From Curvibacter delicatus NBRC 14919 (GTDB lineage Bacteria; Pseudomonadota; Gammaproteobacteria; Burkholderiales; Burkholderiaceae_C): 62,941 bases of DNA. Where the stretch lies: positions 1 through 62,941 of the forward strand of contig NZ_BCWP01000024.1 in assembly GCF_001592265.1 (NCBI RefSeq), given 5' to 3'. This document shows positions 7,788 to 18,500 of the stretch, piece by piece. Position numbers and translations under genes: made by a program. Numbering within the stretch: the first letter of the stretch is position 1; each line of letters starts with the position of its first letter. The notes under the pieces were generated by a model, which ran no database searches, had not been told where the DNA came from, and saw only the letters and a program-made list of their open reading frames with translations.

Positions 7788-8831
7788 TCACGCCACTTTC
7801 AGTGCCAGCTCCAGGCCCGAAAGGAAGGCATCTTCCACGCGGTGTCCCAGGCACCAGTCGCCGCAGACGCCGATGTTGGCCTTGGCGTCCCACAGGTGGC
7901 TGGCGCCCAGCGGCTTGGTGGTCTTGGCGTAGTGCCAGCGGTGCACGGTGGCAAAGGTGGGTTCGGCGCGGATGCCGGTGACCTCGGAGAAGGCTTTCAG
8001 CAATTTGTCCTGTACACGCAGCGGGTTGTCGTTCAGATGCTCCTGCGACCAGGTCGGGCTGGCCTGCACCGTCCAGCGTTCCAGTGTTTCACGTTGGGGT
8101 TTGCTCGATTCGCGTGCCACCCAGGCGATGCGGTGGTGCGTGCTGCGCGCCGCATTCCACTGCGGCCCGAGCGACACCATGCCCGGCTGCATGGCCTGCG
8201 GGAAGGCCGCCAGCAGCGTCCAGCACGGTGCCACCTCGACCTGGCCGATGCGTTGCCCCAGCTCTGGCGCGAGTTTCGAGTTTTTCAGCAATTCATGCGC
8301 CTGCACGGAGGGGATGGCCAGCAGCACGGCATCGAAGCCGGAGTAAACGCGATGGGCATCGTCTGCTCCTTCGGTCTGCAGCTGCCACTGCCGGGCGTTG
8401 AGCGCGTCGCGCTCGATGCGTACCACCAGGGTCTCCAGTTCCACCCGGCCAGCCTGCAGCAGGGGCTGTGCCCACTGCTTGACCAGCGCATTCATGCCGG
8501 GCACCGGCACCCAGTGCGATTCGCGCGTCGGCAGGGCGGCCGCGACCACATGGCCGAAGGCGTCGAGCACGCGCACGGCATTGGCGCTCCAGGGGCGGCA
8601 CAGGCCGGGCACGGTTTCCAGCGCCTTGGCAAAGCGCGCGTCGCGCACCGTGAAGTACTGCGTGCCGTGGTCGAAGCTGCCGAACTCGGTGCTGCGCGTG
8701 GCCATGCGGCCGCCCGGGCCGCGGCTTTTCTCGAACAGCGTCACCCGGTGGCCGGCCTGCACCAGGGTGCGGGCACAGGCCACGCCGGCCATGCCAGCGC
8801 CGATGATGGCGAAGTGTTTCGATGCGCTCAT
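7788..8831 (-). CDS. FAD/NAD(P)-dependent oxidoreductase, renalase/amine-oxidase-like
   Basis: The 347-residue protein opens with a dinucleotide-binding fold, FAIIGAGMAGVACAR, followed by EKSRGPGGRMATR, the GGR motif of the flavin amine oxidase/renalase group. A Gly/Asp-containing FAD segment lies near the C-terminus (NIGVCGDWCLGHRVEDAFLSG). No signal peptide is present, so it should be cytoplasmic. Bacterial members oxidise aberrant dihydronicotinamide isomers or remain uncharacterised, and I cannot name the substrate here. It sits downstream of and in the same direction as the LysR gene, 33 nt from it, and may share its transcript. Confidence 0.85.
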   Translation of the reverse strand: MSASKHFAIIGAGMAGVACARTLVQAGHRVTLFEKSRGPGGRMATRSTEFGSFDHGTQYFTVRDARFAKALETVPGLCRPWSANAVRVLDAFGHVVAAALPTRESHWVPVPGMNALVKQWAQPLLQAGRVELETLVVRIERDALNARQWQLQTEGADDAHRVYSGFDAVLLAIPSVQAHELLKNSKLAPELGQRIGQVEVAPCWTLLAAFPQAMQPGMVSLGPQWNAARSTHHRIAWVARESSKPQRETLERWTVQASPTWSQEHLNDNPLRVQDKLLKAFSEVTGIRAEPTFATVHRWHYAKTTKPLGASHLWDAKANIGVCGDWCLGHRVEDAFLSGLELALKVA

Positions 8832-8864
8832 GGGCTCGCTCTCCTAAGGGTTGGGTTTCACACT

Positions 8865-9806
8865 TTACCTGTTGTGCCGCTGGTCCAGTAATGCGGCCCG
8901 CGTGGCCGGGCTTTCCAGCTGCTTGAGCCACCATTGCAAGGCCCGGCCCTGGCCCCTTGGCGCGGCGGCGCGCCAGGCGTAACTGACACGCACCACGCGC
9001 TGTGGCCGTTCGGTTTTTTTCACCACCAGGTGGCCGGCCTCCACATAACCTTGCGCCATGCATTCAGGCAGGAAGCCGCCGCCCAGACCGCGCAACTGGG
9101 CATCGAGCTTGGCCGCCATGTCGGCGACGGTGAAGACGTCCTGCCCGCCCAGCAGGCCGAAGGTGAGGCCGTTGCCGCGCTGGGACGAGTCGGCCACCGC
9201 CACAGCGCGGTGGTGCAGCAGCAGTTCGTCGGTCAACGGCTCGGGGGCGGCCGCCAGCGGGTGATGCGGTGCCACGGCATAGACAAAGCTGACCGAGCCG
9301 AGGGGTTTGCCCTGGATGCCGGCACTGGTGGAGGGCTCCAGCACCACGCCGAGCGCCAGGTCGGCTTGGCCACTGGTGAGGGCCTCCAGCGTGCCGGAGA
9401 GTGTTTCATCGCGCAGTTTGATGCGGGTGGGTGCGCCCAGGGTGAAGAAACTCTCGCACAACTCCATCACGGTGGCGCGGGCAATGATGCCGTCGATGGC
9501 CAGCGTGAGTTGCGATTCCCAGCCGGTGGCCACGCGCTTGACGCGGTTGGCCACGGCATCGATCTCGCTCAGCAGGCGGCCGCCTTCGCGCAGCAGTTCG
9601 GTGCCGGCCGCGGTGAGCTTGGCCTGGCGCGAGCTGCGGTCGTACAGCAGCACGTCCAGCGCATCCTCGATCTGGCGCACCCGGTAGGTCAGGGCGCTGG
9701 GCACCACGCCGAGCTCGCGCGCCGCAGCGGCAAAGCTGCCAGCGTTCTCGATGGCTTGCAGCATGGCAAGCGCGTCCGGGGTCAGGACATCACGGGCAGT
9801 TTGCAT
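8865..9806 (-). CDS. LysR-family transcriptional regulator
   Basis: The N-terminal winged helix-turn-helix reads AMLQAIENAGSFAAAARELG then ALTYRVRQIEDAL, and a LysR effector domain follows. I use the ATG at 9806 (313 residues). The frame extends to a TTG at 9827, but that codon lies within a palindrome that is probably an operator. The gene is divergent from the pirin/DoxX/flavodoxin run at 9945-12608, the usual arrangement for a LysR regulator and its target. YhaJ of E. coli, next to the pirin yhaK, has a similar setting and responds to aromatic electrophiles; the parallel is an inference from layout. Confidence 0.93.
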   Translation of the reverse strand: MQTARDVLTPDALAMLQAIENAGSFAAAARELGVVPSALTYRVRQIEDALDVLLYDRSSRQAKLTAAGTELLREGGRLLSEIDAVANRVKRVATGWESQLTLAIDGIIARATVMELCESFFTLGAPTRIKLRDETLSGTLEALTSGQADLALGVVLEPSTSAGIQGKPLGSVSFVYAVAPHHPLAAAPEPLTDELLLHHRAVAVADSSQRGNGLTFGLLGGQDVFTVADMAAKLDAQLRGLGGGFLPECMAQGYVEAGHLVVKKTERPQRVVRVSYAWRAAAPRGQGRALQWWLKQLESPATRAALLDQRHNR

Positions 9807-9821
9807 GGTTGGATTCTTTAA

Positions 9822-9838
9822 ATTCAAATATTTTGAAT
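9822..9838. promoter_or_regulatory. Perfect 7-bp inverted repeat, probable LysR operator
   Basis: ATTCAAA and TTTGAAT flank the spacer TAT. The site also satisfies the T-N11-A form (TTCAAATATTTTGAA) common to LysR boxes. It lies 16 bp upstream of the chosen LysR start and about 107 bp upstream of the pirin start, in the divergent promoter region. Direct binding is inferred. Confidence 0.55.
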
Positions 9839-9944
9839 CATGCCATCAAACGTCATGCATCGCAAAAGCCGGGTGGGGGCCTAAAGTTCATTCCATCGCA
9901 GGACACATCCTGCCAACTCACAGAACACAGAAGGAGTACCCACC

Positions 9945-10646
<702 letters not shown>

Positions 10647-10678
10647 GTTTTTTGTTCCATTCACCCAAGGAATTCATC

Positions 10679-11089
10679 ATGTTTACATCCCTGCAAAACC
10701 CCCTGTCCCTCGCCGGCCGCCTGCTGCTGGCGGCCCTGTTCCTGCCGGCCGGTATCGGCAAGCTCACCGGTTTTGCCGGCACCGTCGGCTATATCTCGTC
10801 AGTCGGCCTGCCGCTGCCCACCGTGGCTGCGGTTGTGGCCCTGGTGGTGGAAATCGTCGGCAGCTTGGCCTTGATCGCCGGTTTCGGCACGCGCCTGGCC
10901 GCACTGGTGCTGGCGCTGTTCACGCTGGTCGCCAGCTTCTTCTTCCACAACTACTGGGGTGTGCCGGCTGAGCAGGCTTTCGTCCAGCAGCTGCTGTTCT
11001 TCAAGAACATCGGTGTGGTGGGTGGCCTGTTCGTGCTGGTGGCCCATGGTGCCGGTGCCTGGAGCCTGGACGCCAAGCGTTCGGCCTGA
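10679..11089 (+). CDS. DoxX family membrane protein
   Basis: The 136-residue protein has four predicted membrane segments. The start MFTSLQNPLSLAGRLLLAAL follows AAGGAA at 10667-10672, and I prefer it to an in-frame upstream codon at 10652. The first helix and FLPAGIGKLTGFAGT are the DoxX signature. NYWGVPAEQAFVQQLLFFKN is a second conserved block, preceding the last helix. DoxX proteins are small integral membrane proteins related to subunits of thiosulfate:quinone oxidoreductase, and many respond to oxidative or quinone stress. No catalytic partner subunit is adjacent. It is co-oriented with two pirins and a flavodoxin. Confidence 0.9.
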   Translation: MFTSLQNPLSLAGRLLLAALFLPAGIGKLTGFAGTVGYISSVGLPLPTVAAVVALVVEIVGSLALIAGFGTRLAALVLALFTLVASFFFHNYWGVPAEQAFVQQLLFFKNIGVVGGLFVLVAHGAGAWSLDAKRSA

Positions 11090-11134
11090 GATTCAAGTTT
11101 TCTTTCATCCGTTTTTTTCAAAAGGAAGTTCATC

Positions 11135-11689
11135 ATGTCTAAAGTTGCTGTTGTTTTTCATTCGGGTTATGGCCACACCCAACGCCTAGCGCAAGCCGTG
11201 GCCGAAGGTGCCGGCGCCGAGCTGATTGCCATTGACGCCGAGGGCAACCTGCCCGAGGGCGGCTGGGAGACGCTGGCTGCAGCCGACGCCATCATCATGG
11301 GCAGCCCGACCTACATGGGCAACGTGAGCTGGCAGTTCAAGAAGTTTGCCGATGCCTCCAGCAAAGCCTGGTTCACCCGTGCTTGGCAGGACAAGGTGTT
11401 TGGTGGCTTCACCAACAGCGCCAGCCTGAACGGCGACAAGGGCACCACCCTGCTGTACCTTGCCACGCTCGCGGCTCAGCATGGCGGCCTGTGGGTCAGC
11501 TTGGGGTTGTTGCCGTCCAATGCCAAGGCCTCGGGTCGCAACGACGTCAACAACCTGGGCGGCTCGGTCGGCCTGCTGGGCCACACCCCGTCGGATGCTG
11601 CACCGGCTGAGATGATCGACGGTGACTTCGAAACCGCACGCCGCTACGGCAAGCGCGTCGCCGAGGTGGCCGCCAAGCTGCGCGGCTGA
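11135..11689 (+). CDS. Flavodoxin-fold NAD(P)H:quinone oxidoreductase (WrbA-like)
   Basis: The 184-residue protein has a flavodoxin fold: an N-terminal beta strand VAVVFHSGYGHTQRLA containing the FMN phosphate loop, and AIIMGSPTYMGNVSWQFK, the 50s-loop motif of the WrbA/NADPH-dependent FMN reductase group. KVFGGFTNSASLNGDKGTT continues the pattern. Such enzymes make two-electron reductions of quinones and avoid semiquinone formation. AAAAGGAAG lies 7 nt upstream of the start. It is the third gene of the pirin cluster, which strengthens a quinone/electrophile-detoxification reading of that run. Confidence 0.92.
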   Translation: MSKVAVVFHSGYGHTQRLAQAVAEGAGAELIAIDAEGNLPEGGWETLAAADAIIMGSPTYMGNVSWQFKKFADASSKAWFTRAWQDKVFGGFTNSASLNGDKGTTLLYLATLAAQHGGLWVSLGLLPSNAKASGRNDVNNLGGSVGLLGHTPSDAAPAEMIDGDFETARRYGKRVAEVAAKLRG

Positions 11690-11726
11690 TACAGTCCGGC
11701 AGTCCAATATCAGGAGGGCCGTTGCC

Positions 11727-12608
11727 ATGAATCCGTCACTGCAGCTGCTTGCGGGCCACCAGAAGGACCTGGGTGGCGGTTTCCTGGTGCGGCGCCTGTT
11801 GCCGGCGGCGGCCCGGCGTTCGGTTGGGCCGTTCGTTTTTTTCGACCACTTCGGTCCTTCACTGGAGACGCCCGACGTCAACCATGACGTGCGGCCGCAC
11901 CCGCACATCGGTCTGGCCACTGTCACCTACCTGTTCGAGGGCGCGCAGATGCACCGCGACAGCGTCGGTTCGCTGCAGCTGATCGAACCCGGCGCCATCA
12001 ACTGGATGACGGCCGGTCGCGGCATCGTGCATTCCGAACGACGCCCCGAATCGTTGCGCGACACGTCCTACGTCAACCACGGCTTGCAGCTGTGGGTGGC
12101 TTTGCCGCGCGAGGCCGAGGAGGCGGAGCCGTCCTTCGAGCACACGCCGGCCGCGGCCATTCCCGAACTGCGTGTGGGCGATGCGACGGTACGTGTGCTG
12201 GTGGGCGAGGCCTTCGGTCAGCGCTCGCCGGTGCACACCCTGGCGTCCACGCTCTATCTGGATATCCAGCTGCCGGCCGGCGGCCAGTTCGAACTGCCGC
12301 CGTTGGCACCGGAGATGGCGCTGTATGCCGTGCAAGGTGCCCTGTGGGTTGATGGACAAGCCCTGCCAACGCAGCAGATGGCCGTGTTGGGCCCTGAGGC
12401 GGTGCACCTGTCAACGCCAGAGGCCACGCGCTTGGTGGTGATCGGCGGCTCGCCGCTCGATGGCCCACGGCACATGTGGTGGAACTTTGTCTCCTCGCGC
12501 CGCGAGCGCATCGCCCAGGCGGCCGACGACTGGCAGGCTCAGCGCCTGGGGCAGGTACCTGGGGAGACTGAGTTCATCCCGCTGCCCGAGACGCGCTTCC
12601 TGCCCTAG
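11727..12608 (+). CDS. Pirin family protein (second copy)
   Basis: I start at the ATG at 11727 (293 residues), which follows AGGAGGG at 11712-11718. The frame is open further upstream, but that part overlaps the flavodoxin gene and is not pirin-like. The cupin motifs are VGPFVFFDHFGP, VRPHPHIGLATVTYLFEG and GRGIVHSERRP. It ends with the pirin C-terminal cupin (GGSPLDGPRHMWWNFVSS). It is longer than the first pirin and belongs to a different subgroup, so the two are not recent duplicates. Two pirins around DoxX and a quinone reductase suggest one stress module. Confidence 0.93.
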   Translation: MNPSLQLLAGHQKDLGGGFLVRRLLPAAARRSVGPFVFFDHFGPSLETPDVNHDVRPHPHIGLATVTYLFEGAQMHRDSVGSLQLIEPGAINWMTAGRGIVHSERRPESLRDTSYVNHGLQLWVALPREAEEAEPSFEHTPAAAIPELRVGDATVRVLVGEAFGQRSPVHTLASTLYLDIQLPAGGQFELPPLAPEMALYAVQGALWVDGQALPTQQMAVLGPEAVHLSTPEATRLVVIGGSPLDGPRHMWWNFVSSRRERIAQAADDWQAQRLGQVPGETEFIPLPETRFLP

Positions 12609-12652
12609 CGCCATGTGAGCGCCGGGGCGCGTGAATCGCCCCGGGCCGATGT

Positions 12653-14614
12653 TCAGGATTTCAGATGGAAGACGCTGACCATCTCGTTGAGACGGCCGGC
12701 CTGATCGCGCATGCTGGACGCGGCGGCCGCAGACTCTTCCACCAGCGCCGAGTTCTGCTGCGTCATCTGGTCCAGGCCGGCAATGGAGTCGTTGACCTTG
12801 GCAATGCCCGAGGCCTGCTCCACCGTGGCGGCACTGATCTCGCCGATCAGGTCGGTCACGCGCTTGACCTGCGCCACGATCTCGTCCATGGTGCTGCCGG
12901 CGTCGCCTACCAGGCGCGAGCCGTTGTCCACCTGGGCCACGCTGTCGGAGATCAGGGCCTTGATTTCCTTGGCGGCTTCGGCACTGCGGCCGGCCAGGCT
13001 GCGCACTTCACCGGCCACCACGGCAAAACCACGCCCTTGTTCGCCGGCACGCGCCGCTTCCACGGCGGCGTTCAGCGCCAGGATGTTGGTCTGGAAGGCG
13101 ATGCCGTCGATCACGCTGATGATGTCGTTGATCTTCTGCGAGGCCTGCTGGATACCGGCCATGGTGTTGACCACTTCGCCCACGGCATGGCCACCGCGTG
13201 CGGCCACGTCGGAGGCGGTGGCCGCCAGTTGCGAGGCCTGGCGTGCGTTGTCGGCACTGTGCTGCACGGTGTGGGTCAGGCTGGCCATGGCGGAAGCGGT
13301 CTGTTCCAGCGAACCGGCCTGGGTCTCGGTGCGTGCGCTCAGGTCGGCATTACCCTGGGCGATTTCGGTCGAGGCGGTGGCAATCGACTCGGCCGCATGC
13401 TTGACGTTGCCGATGATGCCCATGAGCGAGCGGTCGGCCTGGCGCAGGTCCTGCATCAGGTCGGCGAATTCGTCGCGTGTGGTCGGCTCCGGCACGGTGC
13501 CGAGTTCGCCGGCGGCAATGGCGCGGCCGGCCTGCTTGGCCACCTGCATGGCGCCCGAGATGCCGAGGTACATGCCCATATAGAGGTAGATCGAGAGCAG
13601 CACGCCCACGCCCAGCACGATGCCCAGCACATTGCGCCGGGTGGCCGCGGCACTGGCACGCTCGACCAGCAACTCGTCCATCACCTTGCGGTTCTGCTCC
13701 ACCAGCGCCCAGGCGGCATCGATGGTGGGCTGGGCGGCCTGGCCGACCTGCTGCTGCGTCACGGTCACGCTGTCCTGGGTGGTGAAGTTCTTGCGCGTGA
13801 AGGCGATGAATTCCTTGGAACTGTTTTTCAGGTCGGTGAAGTTCTTGCTCAGCTTGGCTTCGACGTCCGGGTTGGCCTTCATGGCCTGCGACAGCATGTT
13901 TTCCACCGTGCCGAAGGTGTCGCTCAGGCGCGCTTCGGTGACTTCATAAAACACCTTGTCGTTGGGTTTGATCTCGCTGCGTGAGACGTTGAGCGTGGCG
14001 TAGGCCGCCATGCGCACGGCGATGCCGGCCGTGCTGGGCGTGTTGTTGGCCAGCGGGTAACCCAGGTAGAACAGGTCCAGGTCGGGGTCGAGCGCCATGC
14101 GCGACTTGTTGCCCATGTCGCGCATGAAGGCGTACAGGCGGCCGTATTCCGGCGCGTGGGCGGCAAAGGCCTTTTGCGGGAAGTCGGCATCCACCGGCAG
14201 GGCTTCCACCTTCTTCTGCAGTTCCCCCCAGCCGTCGCGCAGGCCCTTGGTTTCCTTCTCCATGTCGAACCAGGGGGCTGCAGCCTTCACGCCGTCTTCA
14301 ATGCGCTTGAGCACGGCTTCGACCGCCGTGGCGTTCTGCTTGAAGCGCTGGCGCACGGTTTCGTCGCCAGCGGCGGTGGTGATGGTGATGCGCCGGCTTT
14401 CGATCAGCACCTTGTTCCACTCCACCAGATCAGCCATGAGGCCGACCGCGGCGCGCTCGGAGGCGATCGTGCTGACCCGTTTTTGCTGGGAGGCCAGCTC
14501 GGAGACACCCATGTAGAGCAACAGGGCCAGGGCCACCAGGCCAGAGAGGGCGAATTTGAGGCTGAAACGCAGCTTGGCCATCAAGGCGGTGGCTGGGCCG
14601 AAAAAACCGGTCAT
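12653..14614 (-). CDS. Methyl-accepting chemotaxis protein
   Basis: This 653-residue receptor has a first membrane helix at about residues 19-40, a periplasmic sensor region to about 325, a second helix (around [19 protein letters not shown]), a HAMP region, and the cytoplasmic signalling domain. The hairpin tip is recognisable in [20 protein letters not shown] then [20 protein letters not shown]. The tail ends VSVFHLKS, with no NWETF-type tether, unlike the receptor at the left edge. The periplasmic domain is not one I recognise, so the ligand is unknown. It is a monocistronic gene transcribed toward the second pirin. Confidence 0.95.
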   Translation of the reverse strand: MTGFFGPATALMAKLRFSLKFALSGLVALALLLYMGVSELASQQKRVSTIASERAAVGLMADLVEWNKVLIESRRITITTAAGDETVRQRFKQNATAVEAVLKRIEDGVKAAAPWFDMEKETKGLRDGWGELQKKVEALPVDADFPQKAFAAHAPEYGRLYAFMRDMGNKSRMALDPDLDLFYLGYPLANNTPSTAGIAVRMAAYATLNVSRSEIKPNDKVFYEVTEARLSDTFGTVENMLSQAMKANPDVEAKLSKNFTDLKNSSKEFIAFTRKNFTTQDSVTVTQQQVGQAAQPTIDAAWALVEQNRKVMDELLVERASAAATRRNVLGIVLGVGVLLSIYLYMGMYLGISGAMQVAKQAGRAIAAGELGTVPEPTTRDEFADLMQDLRQADRSLMGIIGNVKHAAESIATASTEIAQGNADLSARTETQAGSLEQTASAMASLTHTVQHSADNARQASQLAATASDVAARGGHAVGEVVNTMAGIQQASQKINDIISVIDGIAFQTNILALNAAVEAARAGEQGRGFAVVAGEVRSLAGRSAEAAKEIKALISDSVAQVDNGSRLVGDAGSTMDEIVAQVKRVTDLIGEISAATVEQASGIAKVNDSIAGLDQMTQQNSALVEESAAAASSMRDQAGRLNEMVSVFHLKS

Positions 14615-14750
14615 GCTTGGATCTCCAGGGTCAAGGGAATTGCTGGTTACTCTTATGAATTCGACCCATTCTGCCGGAAATTAAGCCCTGTTTTGCCCAG
14701 GACGCTTGTCGCGACGTCCTTGTGAAGCCGAAAACAGCCGGGCGCTGATG

Positions 14751-15488
14751 TCAGCGTTTCAGGGCCGACAGATCGGCATCCACACCCCGACGTTCGTCGA
14801 ACACGAAGCAGTTGCCGTGGTAGTGGGCGCCGCCGGTTTCCTCGAAGTATTTGAGGATGCCGCCTTCGAGCTGGTAGACGTGGTCCAGCCCGGCTTCTTG
14901 CATGAAGATGGCGGCCTTTTCGCAACGGATGCCGCCGGTACAGAAGCTCACCACGGTCTTGCCTGCCAGCTCGGCCCTGTGGTCCAGCACCGCCTGCGGA
15001 AACTCGGAAAACTTGCTGATGCGCCAGTCGATCGCATTGTCGAAGGTGCCCTGGTCGACCTCGAAGTCATTGCGCGTGTCCAGCGTCACCACCGGACGGC
15101 CTTCGTCGTCATGCCCTTGGTCGAGCCAGCGCTTCACCGTGGCCGCCGGCACTGCCGGCGCCCGCCCTTCGGCGGGGCGGATGGTAGGGTGGTTCATGCG
15201 GATGATCTCGGGCTTGACCTTGACCAGCATCTTGCGAAACGGCTGCTGTGCCGACCAGCTTTCCTTCGGTACGATGTCGGCAAAGCGCGCATCGGCGTGC
15301 AGATGCGCCACCAGGGCGCGCACCGCTTCTGCGGGGGCGGCCAGAAACAGGTTGATGCCTTCCTCGGCCAGCAAGATCGTGCCTTTCAGACCCAGGTCGA
15401 GCGTCAGTGCCTGAAGCTGTGTGCGCAGCTCGGTCGCATCGGGCAGGGGGACGAATTTGTAGGCGGAGATGTTGAGGATGTCGTTCAC
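14751..15488 (-). CDS. trhO: tRNA uridine(34) hydroxylase, rhodanese family
   Basis: The 245-residue protein matches the TrhO/YceA family. It has an N-terminal ferredoxin-like domain ([10 protein letters not shown], then [13 protein letters not shown]), the segment [12 protein letters not shown], and a C-terminal rhodanese domain ([12 protein letters not shown]) with the active-site loop [13 protein letters not shown] carrying the nucleophilic Cys. TrhO makes 5-hydroxyuridine at the wobble position of several tRNAs in an O2-dependent pathway, the first step toward cmo5U or mcmo5U. It is divergent from dnaE, with a 53-nt gap between start codons. Confidence 0.93.
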   Translation of the reverse strand: MNDILNISAYKFVPLPDATELRTQLQALTLDLGLKGTILLAEEGINLFLAAPAEAVRALVAHLHADARFADIVPKESWSAQQPFRKMLVKVKPEIIRMNHPTIRPAEGRAPAVPAATVKRWLDQGHDDEGRPVVTLDTRNDFEVDQGTFDNAIDWRISKFSEFPQAVLDHRAELAGKTVVSFCTGGIRCEKAAIFMQEAGLDHVYQLEGGILKYFEETGGAHYHGNCFVFDERRGVDADLSALKR

Positions 15489-15541
15489 CCGCCAATTTTA
15501 AAAGAGCGGCATGCCGGACGGGCGGGTGGGGGAAAACTACA

Positions 15542-18500
15542 ATGGTTCCCATGTTTGCCCACCTGCGTCTCCACACCGAATTTTCCGTCGTCGACGGCAC
15601 CAACCGCATCGACGAGATCGTCAAGGCAGCCGCGGCTGACGGCCAGCCAGCGCTGGCGATCACCGACCTGAACAACCTGTTCGGAGCGGTCAAGTTCTAC
15701 AAGGAAGGGCGCGGCAAGGGCGTCAAGCCGGTCATCGGCGTGGAGATCCTGCTCGAGGGGCTGGGGCAGGACCCGACGGCTTTCTCCAAGATGCTGCTGC
15801 TGGTGCAGAACAAGCAGGGTTATCTGAACCTGTCCGAGATCCTGGCGCGCGCCTGGACGCAGAACGTGCACAAGGCGCAGGCCGTGATCAAGCTGGACTG
15901 GCTGAAAGAGCTGAATGAGGGCCTGATCGCCTTGTCCGGCGCGCAAGCAGGTGCTGTCGGGCAGGCCCTGGTGCAGGGAGATGATGCACGCGCCCACGAG
16001 CTGGCACTGCAACTGGGCTCCATCTTCACGCATCGCTTCTACATCGAGCTGCAACGTGCTGGCCGCGCCGATGACGAGGCCCATGTAACGGCCGCGGTGC
16101 AGCTGGCTGCACGCATGAAACTGCCGGTGGTGGCCACGCACCCGGTGCAGTTCGCCACCGAGGACGATTACGAAGCGCATGAGGCCCGTGTCTGTATTTC
16201 CGAGGGCGAAATCCTGGGCAACCCGCGGCGCGTGCGCAAGTTCACACGCGAGCAGTATTTCAAGAACACCGCCCAGATGGAGGCGCTGTTCGCCGATGTG
16301 CCGAGCGCCATTGCCAACACCCTGGAAATTGCCAAGCGCTGCAACCTCACGTTGGTGCTGGGCAAACCGCAGCTGCCCAACTTCCCGATTCCCGGCGGCC
16401 TGAGCATCGAGGAGTATTTCCGCAAGGTCTCGCTGGAGGGGCTGGAGGAGCGCCTGCAGTTGCTCTACCCGGATGTGGCGGAGCGCGACAAGCAACGTCC
16501 GCGCTACCTGGAGCGGCTGGAGTTCGAGATCGGCACCATCCTGAAGATGGGGTTCCCGGGTTACTTCCTGATCGTGGGTGACTTCATCCAGTGGGCCAAG
16601 ACCCATGGCTGTCCGGTTGGCCCGGGCCGGGGTTCCGGTGCCGGTTCGCTGGTGGCTTATGCGCTGAAGATCACCGACCTCGATCCACTGGAATACAACC
16701 TGCTGTTCGAACGTTTCCTGAACCCGGAACGTGTCTCGATGCCTGACTTCGACATCGACTTCTGCCAGGCCAACCGTGACCGCGTGATCGACTACGTGAA
16801 AGAGAAGTATGGCAAGGATGCGGTGAGCCAGATCGCCACCTTCGGCACCATGGCGGCGCGTGCCGCCATTCGTGACGTGGGCCGGGTGCTCGACATGAGC
16901 TACACCTTCTGCGACGGCATCAGCAAGCTGATTCCGAACAAGCCGGGCCAGCACATCACCATCGCCGGTGCCCTGGAGGCCGAACCGATTCTGGCCGAGC
17001 GGCTGGAGAAGGAAGACGAGGTCAAGACCCTGCTGGCACTGGCGCAGAAGCTCGAAGGCATGACACGCAACATCGGCATGCACGCCGGTGGCGTGCTGAT
17101 CGCGCCAGGCAAGCTGACCGACTTCTGCCCGCTTTACCAGCAGCCCGGCAGCGAGTCGGCGGTGAGCCAGTACGACAAGGACGATGTGGAGGCCATCGGC
17201 CTGGTGAAGTTCGACTTCTTGGGTCTGGCCACGCTGACCATCCTGGAGATCGCGCGTGAATTCATCATGGCGCGCCACAAGGGGCAGGAGAACTTCGCGT
17301 TTGAGACCATCCCCCTGAACGACAAGGCCACCTACCGCCTGTTCCAGGAGGGCAAGACCGAGGCCGTGTTCCAGTTTGAAAGCCGCGGCATGCAGGGCAT
17401 GCTGCGCGACGCCAAGCCCACGCGGCTGGAAGACCTGATCGCCCTGAACGCGCTGTACCGCCCGGGCCCGATGGACCTGATCCCGAGCTTCGTGGCGCGC
17501 AAGCACGGGCGCGAGGAAGTGGAGTACCCGCACCCGGCGGTGGCCGAGATGCTGAGTGAGACCTACGGCATCATGGTCTACCAGGAGCAGGTGATGCAGA
17601 CGGCACAGATCCTGGGCGGCTACTCGCTCGGCGGCGCCGACCTGCTGCGCCGCGCCATGGGCAAGAAGAAGGCCGAGGAGATGGCCGAGCACCGGGAGAA
17701 GTTCCGGGCCGGCGCGCTGGCTACCCACAACATTTCCCAGGACAAGGCCGACGAGGTCTTTGACCTGATGGAGAAGTTCGCCGGCTACGGCTTCAACAAG
17801 TCGCACGCCGCCGCCTATTCGCTGCTGGCCTACCACACCGCCTGGCTCAAGGTGCACTACACCGCCGAGTTCTTCTGCGCCAACATGACGGTGGAAATGG
17901 ACGACACCGACAAGCTGAAGGTGCTGTTCGAAGACGCGCTCAAGATGGGCATGACCTTTGAGGCGCCGGATGTGAACCGCGGCAACTACCGTTTCGAGCC
18001 GATCTCCGACACCGTCATCCGCTACGGCCTGGGCGCCGTCAAGGGCACCGGCCAGCAGGCGATCGAGGCCATCGTGAAAGCCCGCGAAGAAGGCGGCCCG
18101 TTCACCAGCCTGTACGACTTCTGCGTGCGGGTCGACCGTTCGCGCCTGAACAAGCGCACCATCGAGGCCTTGATCAAGGCCGGTGCCTTCGATGCGCTGC
18201 AGCTCAACCGCGCGTCCTTGATCGCCTCGATCGACCGCGCCTTCGACTTTGCGAACGCCACGGCGGCCAATGCCAACCAGGGCGGCCTGTTCGACATGAT
18301 GGGCGACGACAGCCATGGCTCCAGTACGCAGGAACCGGAGCTGGTGGACGTGCTGCCCTGGGGCGTGAAGGAACGCCTGACCAACGAGAAAACCGCGGTC
18401 GGCTTTTACCTCTCGGGCCACCTGTTCGACGAGGTGACACTGGAAGTACGCCGGTTCGTCAAGCGCTCGCTGGACGACCTGATCGACACGCGCGAGCCGC

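Noticed and set aside
9807-9827. TTG start for the LysR gene at 9827
   Set aside because: The codon lies inside a perfect inverted repeat, and an ATG in the same frame at 9806 begins a normal LysR N-terminus.
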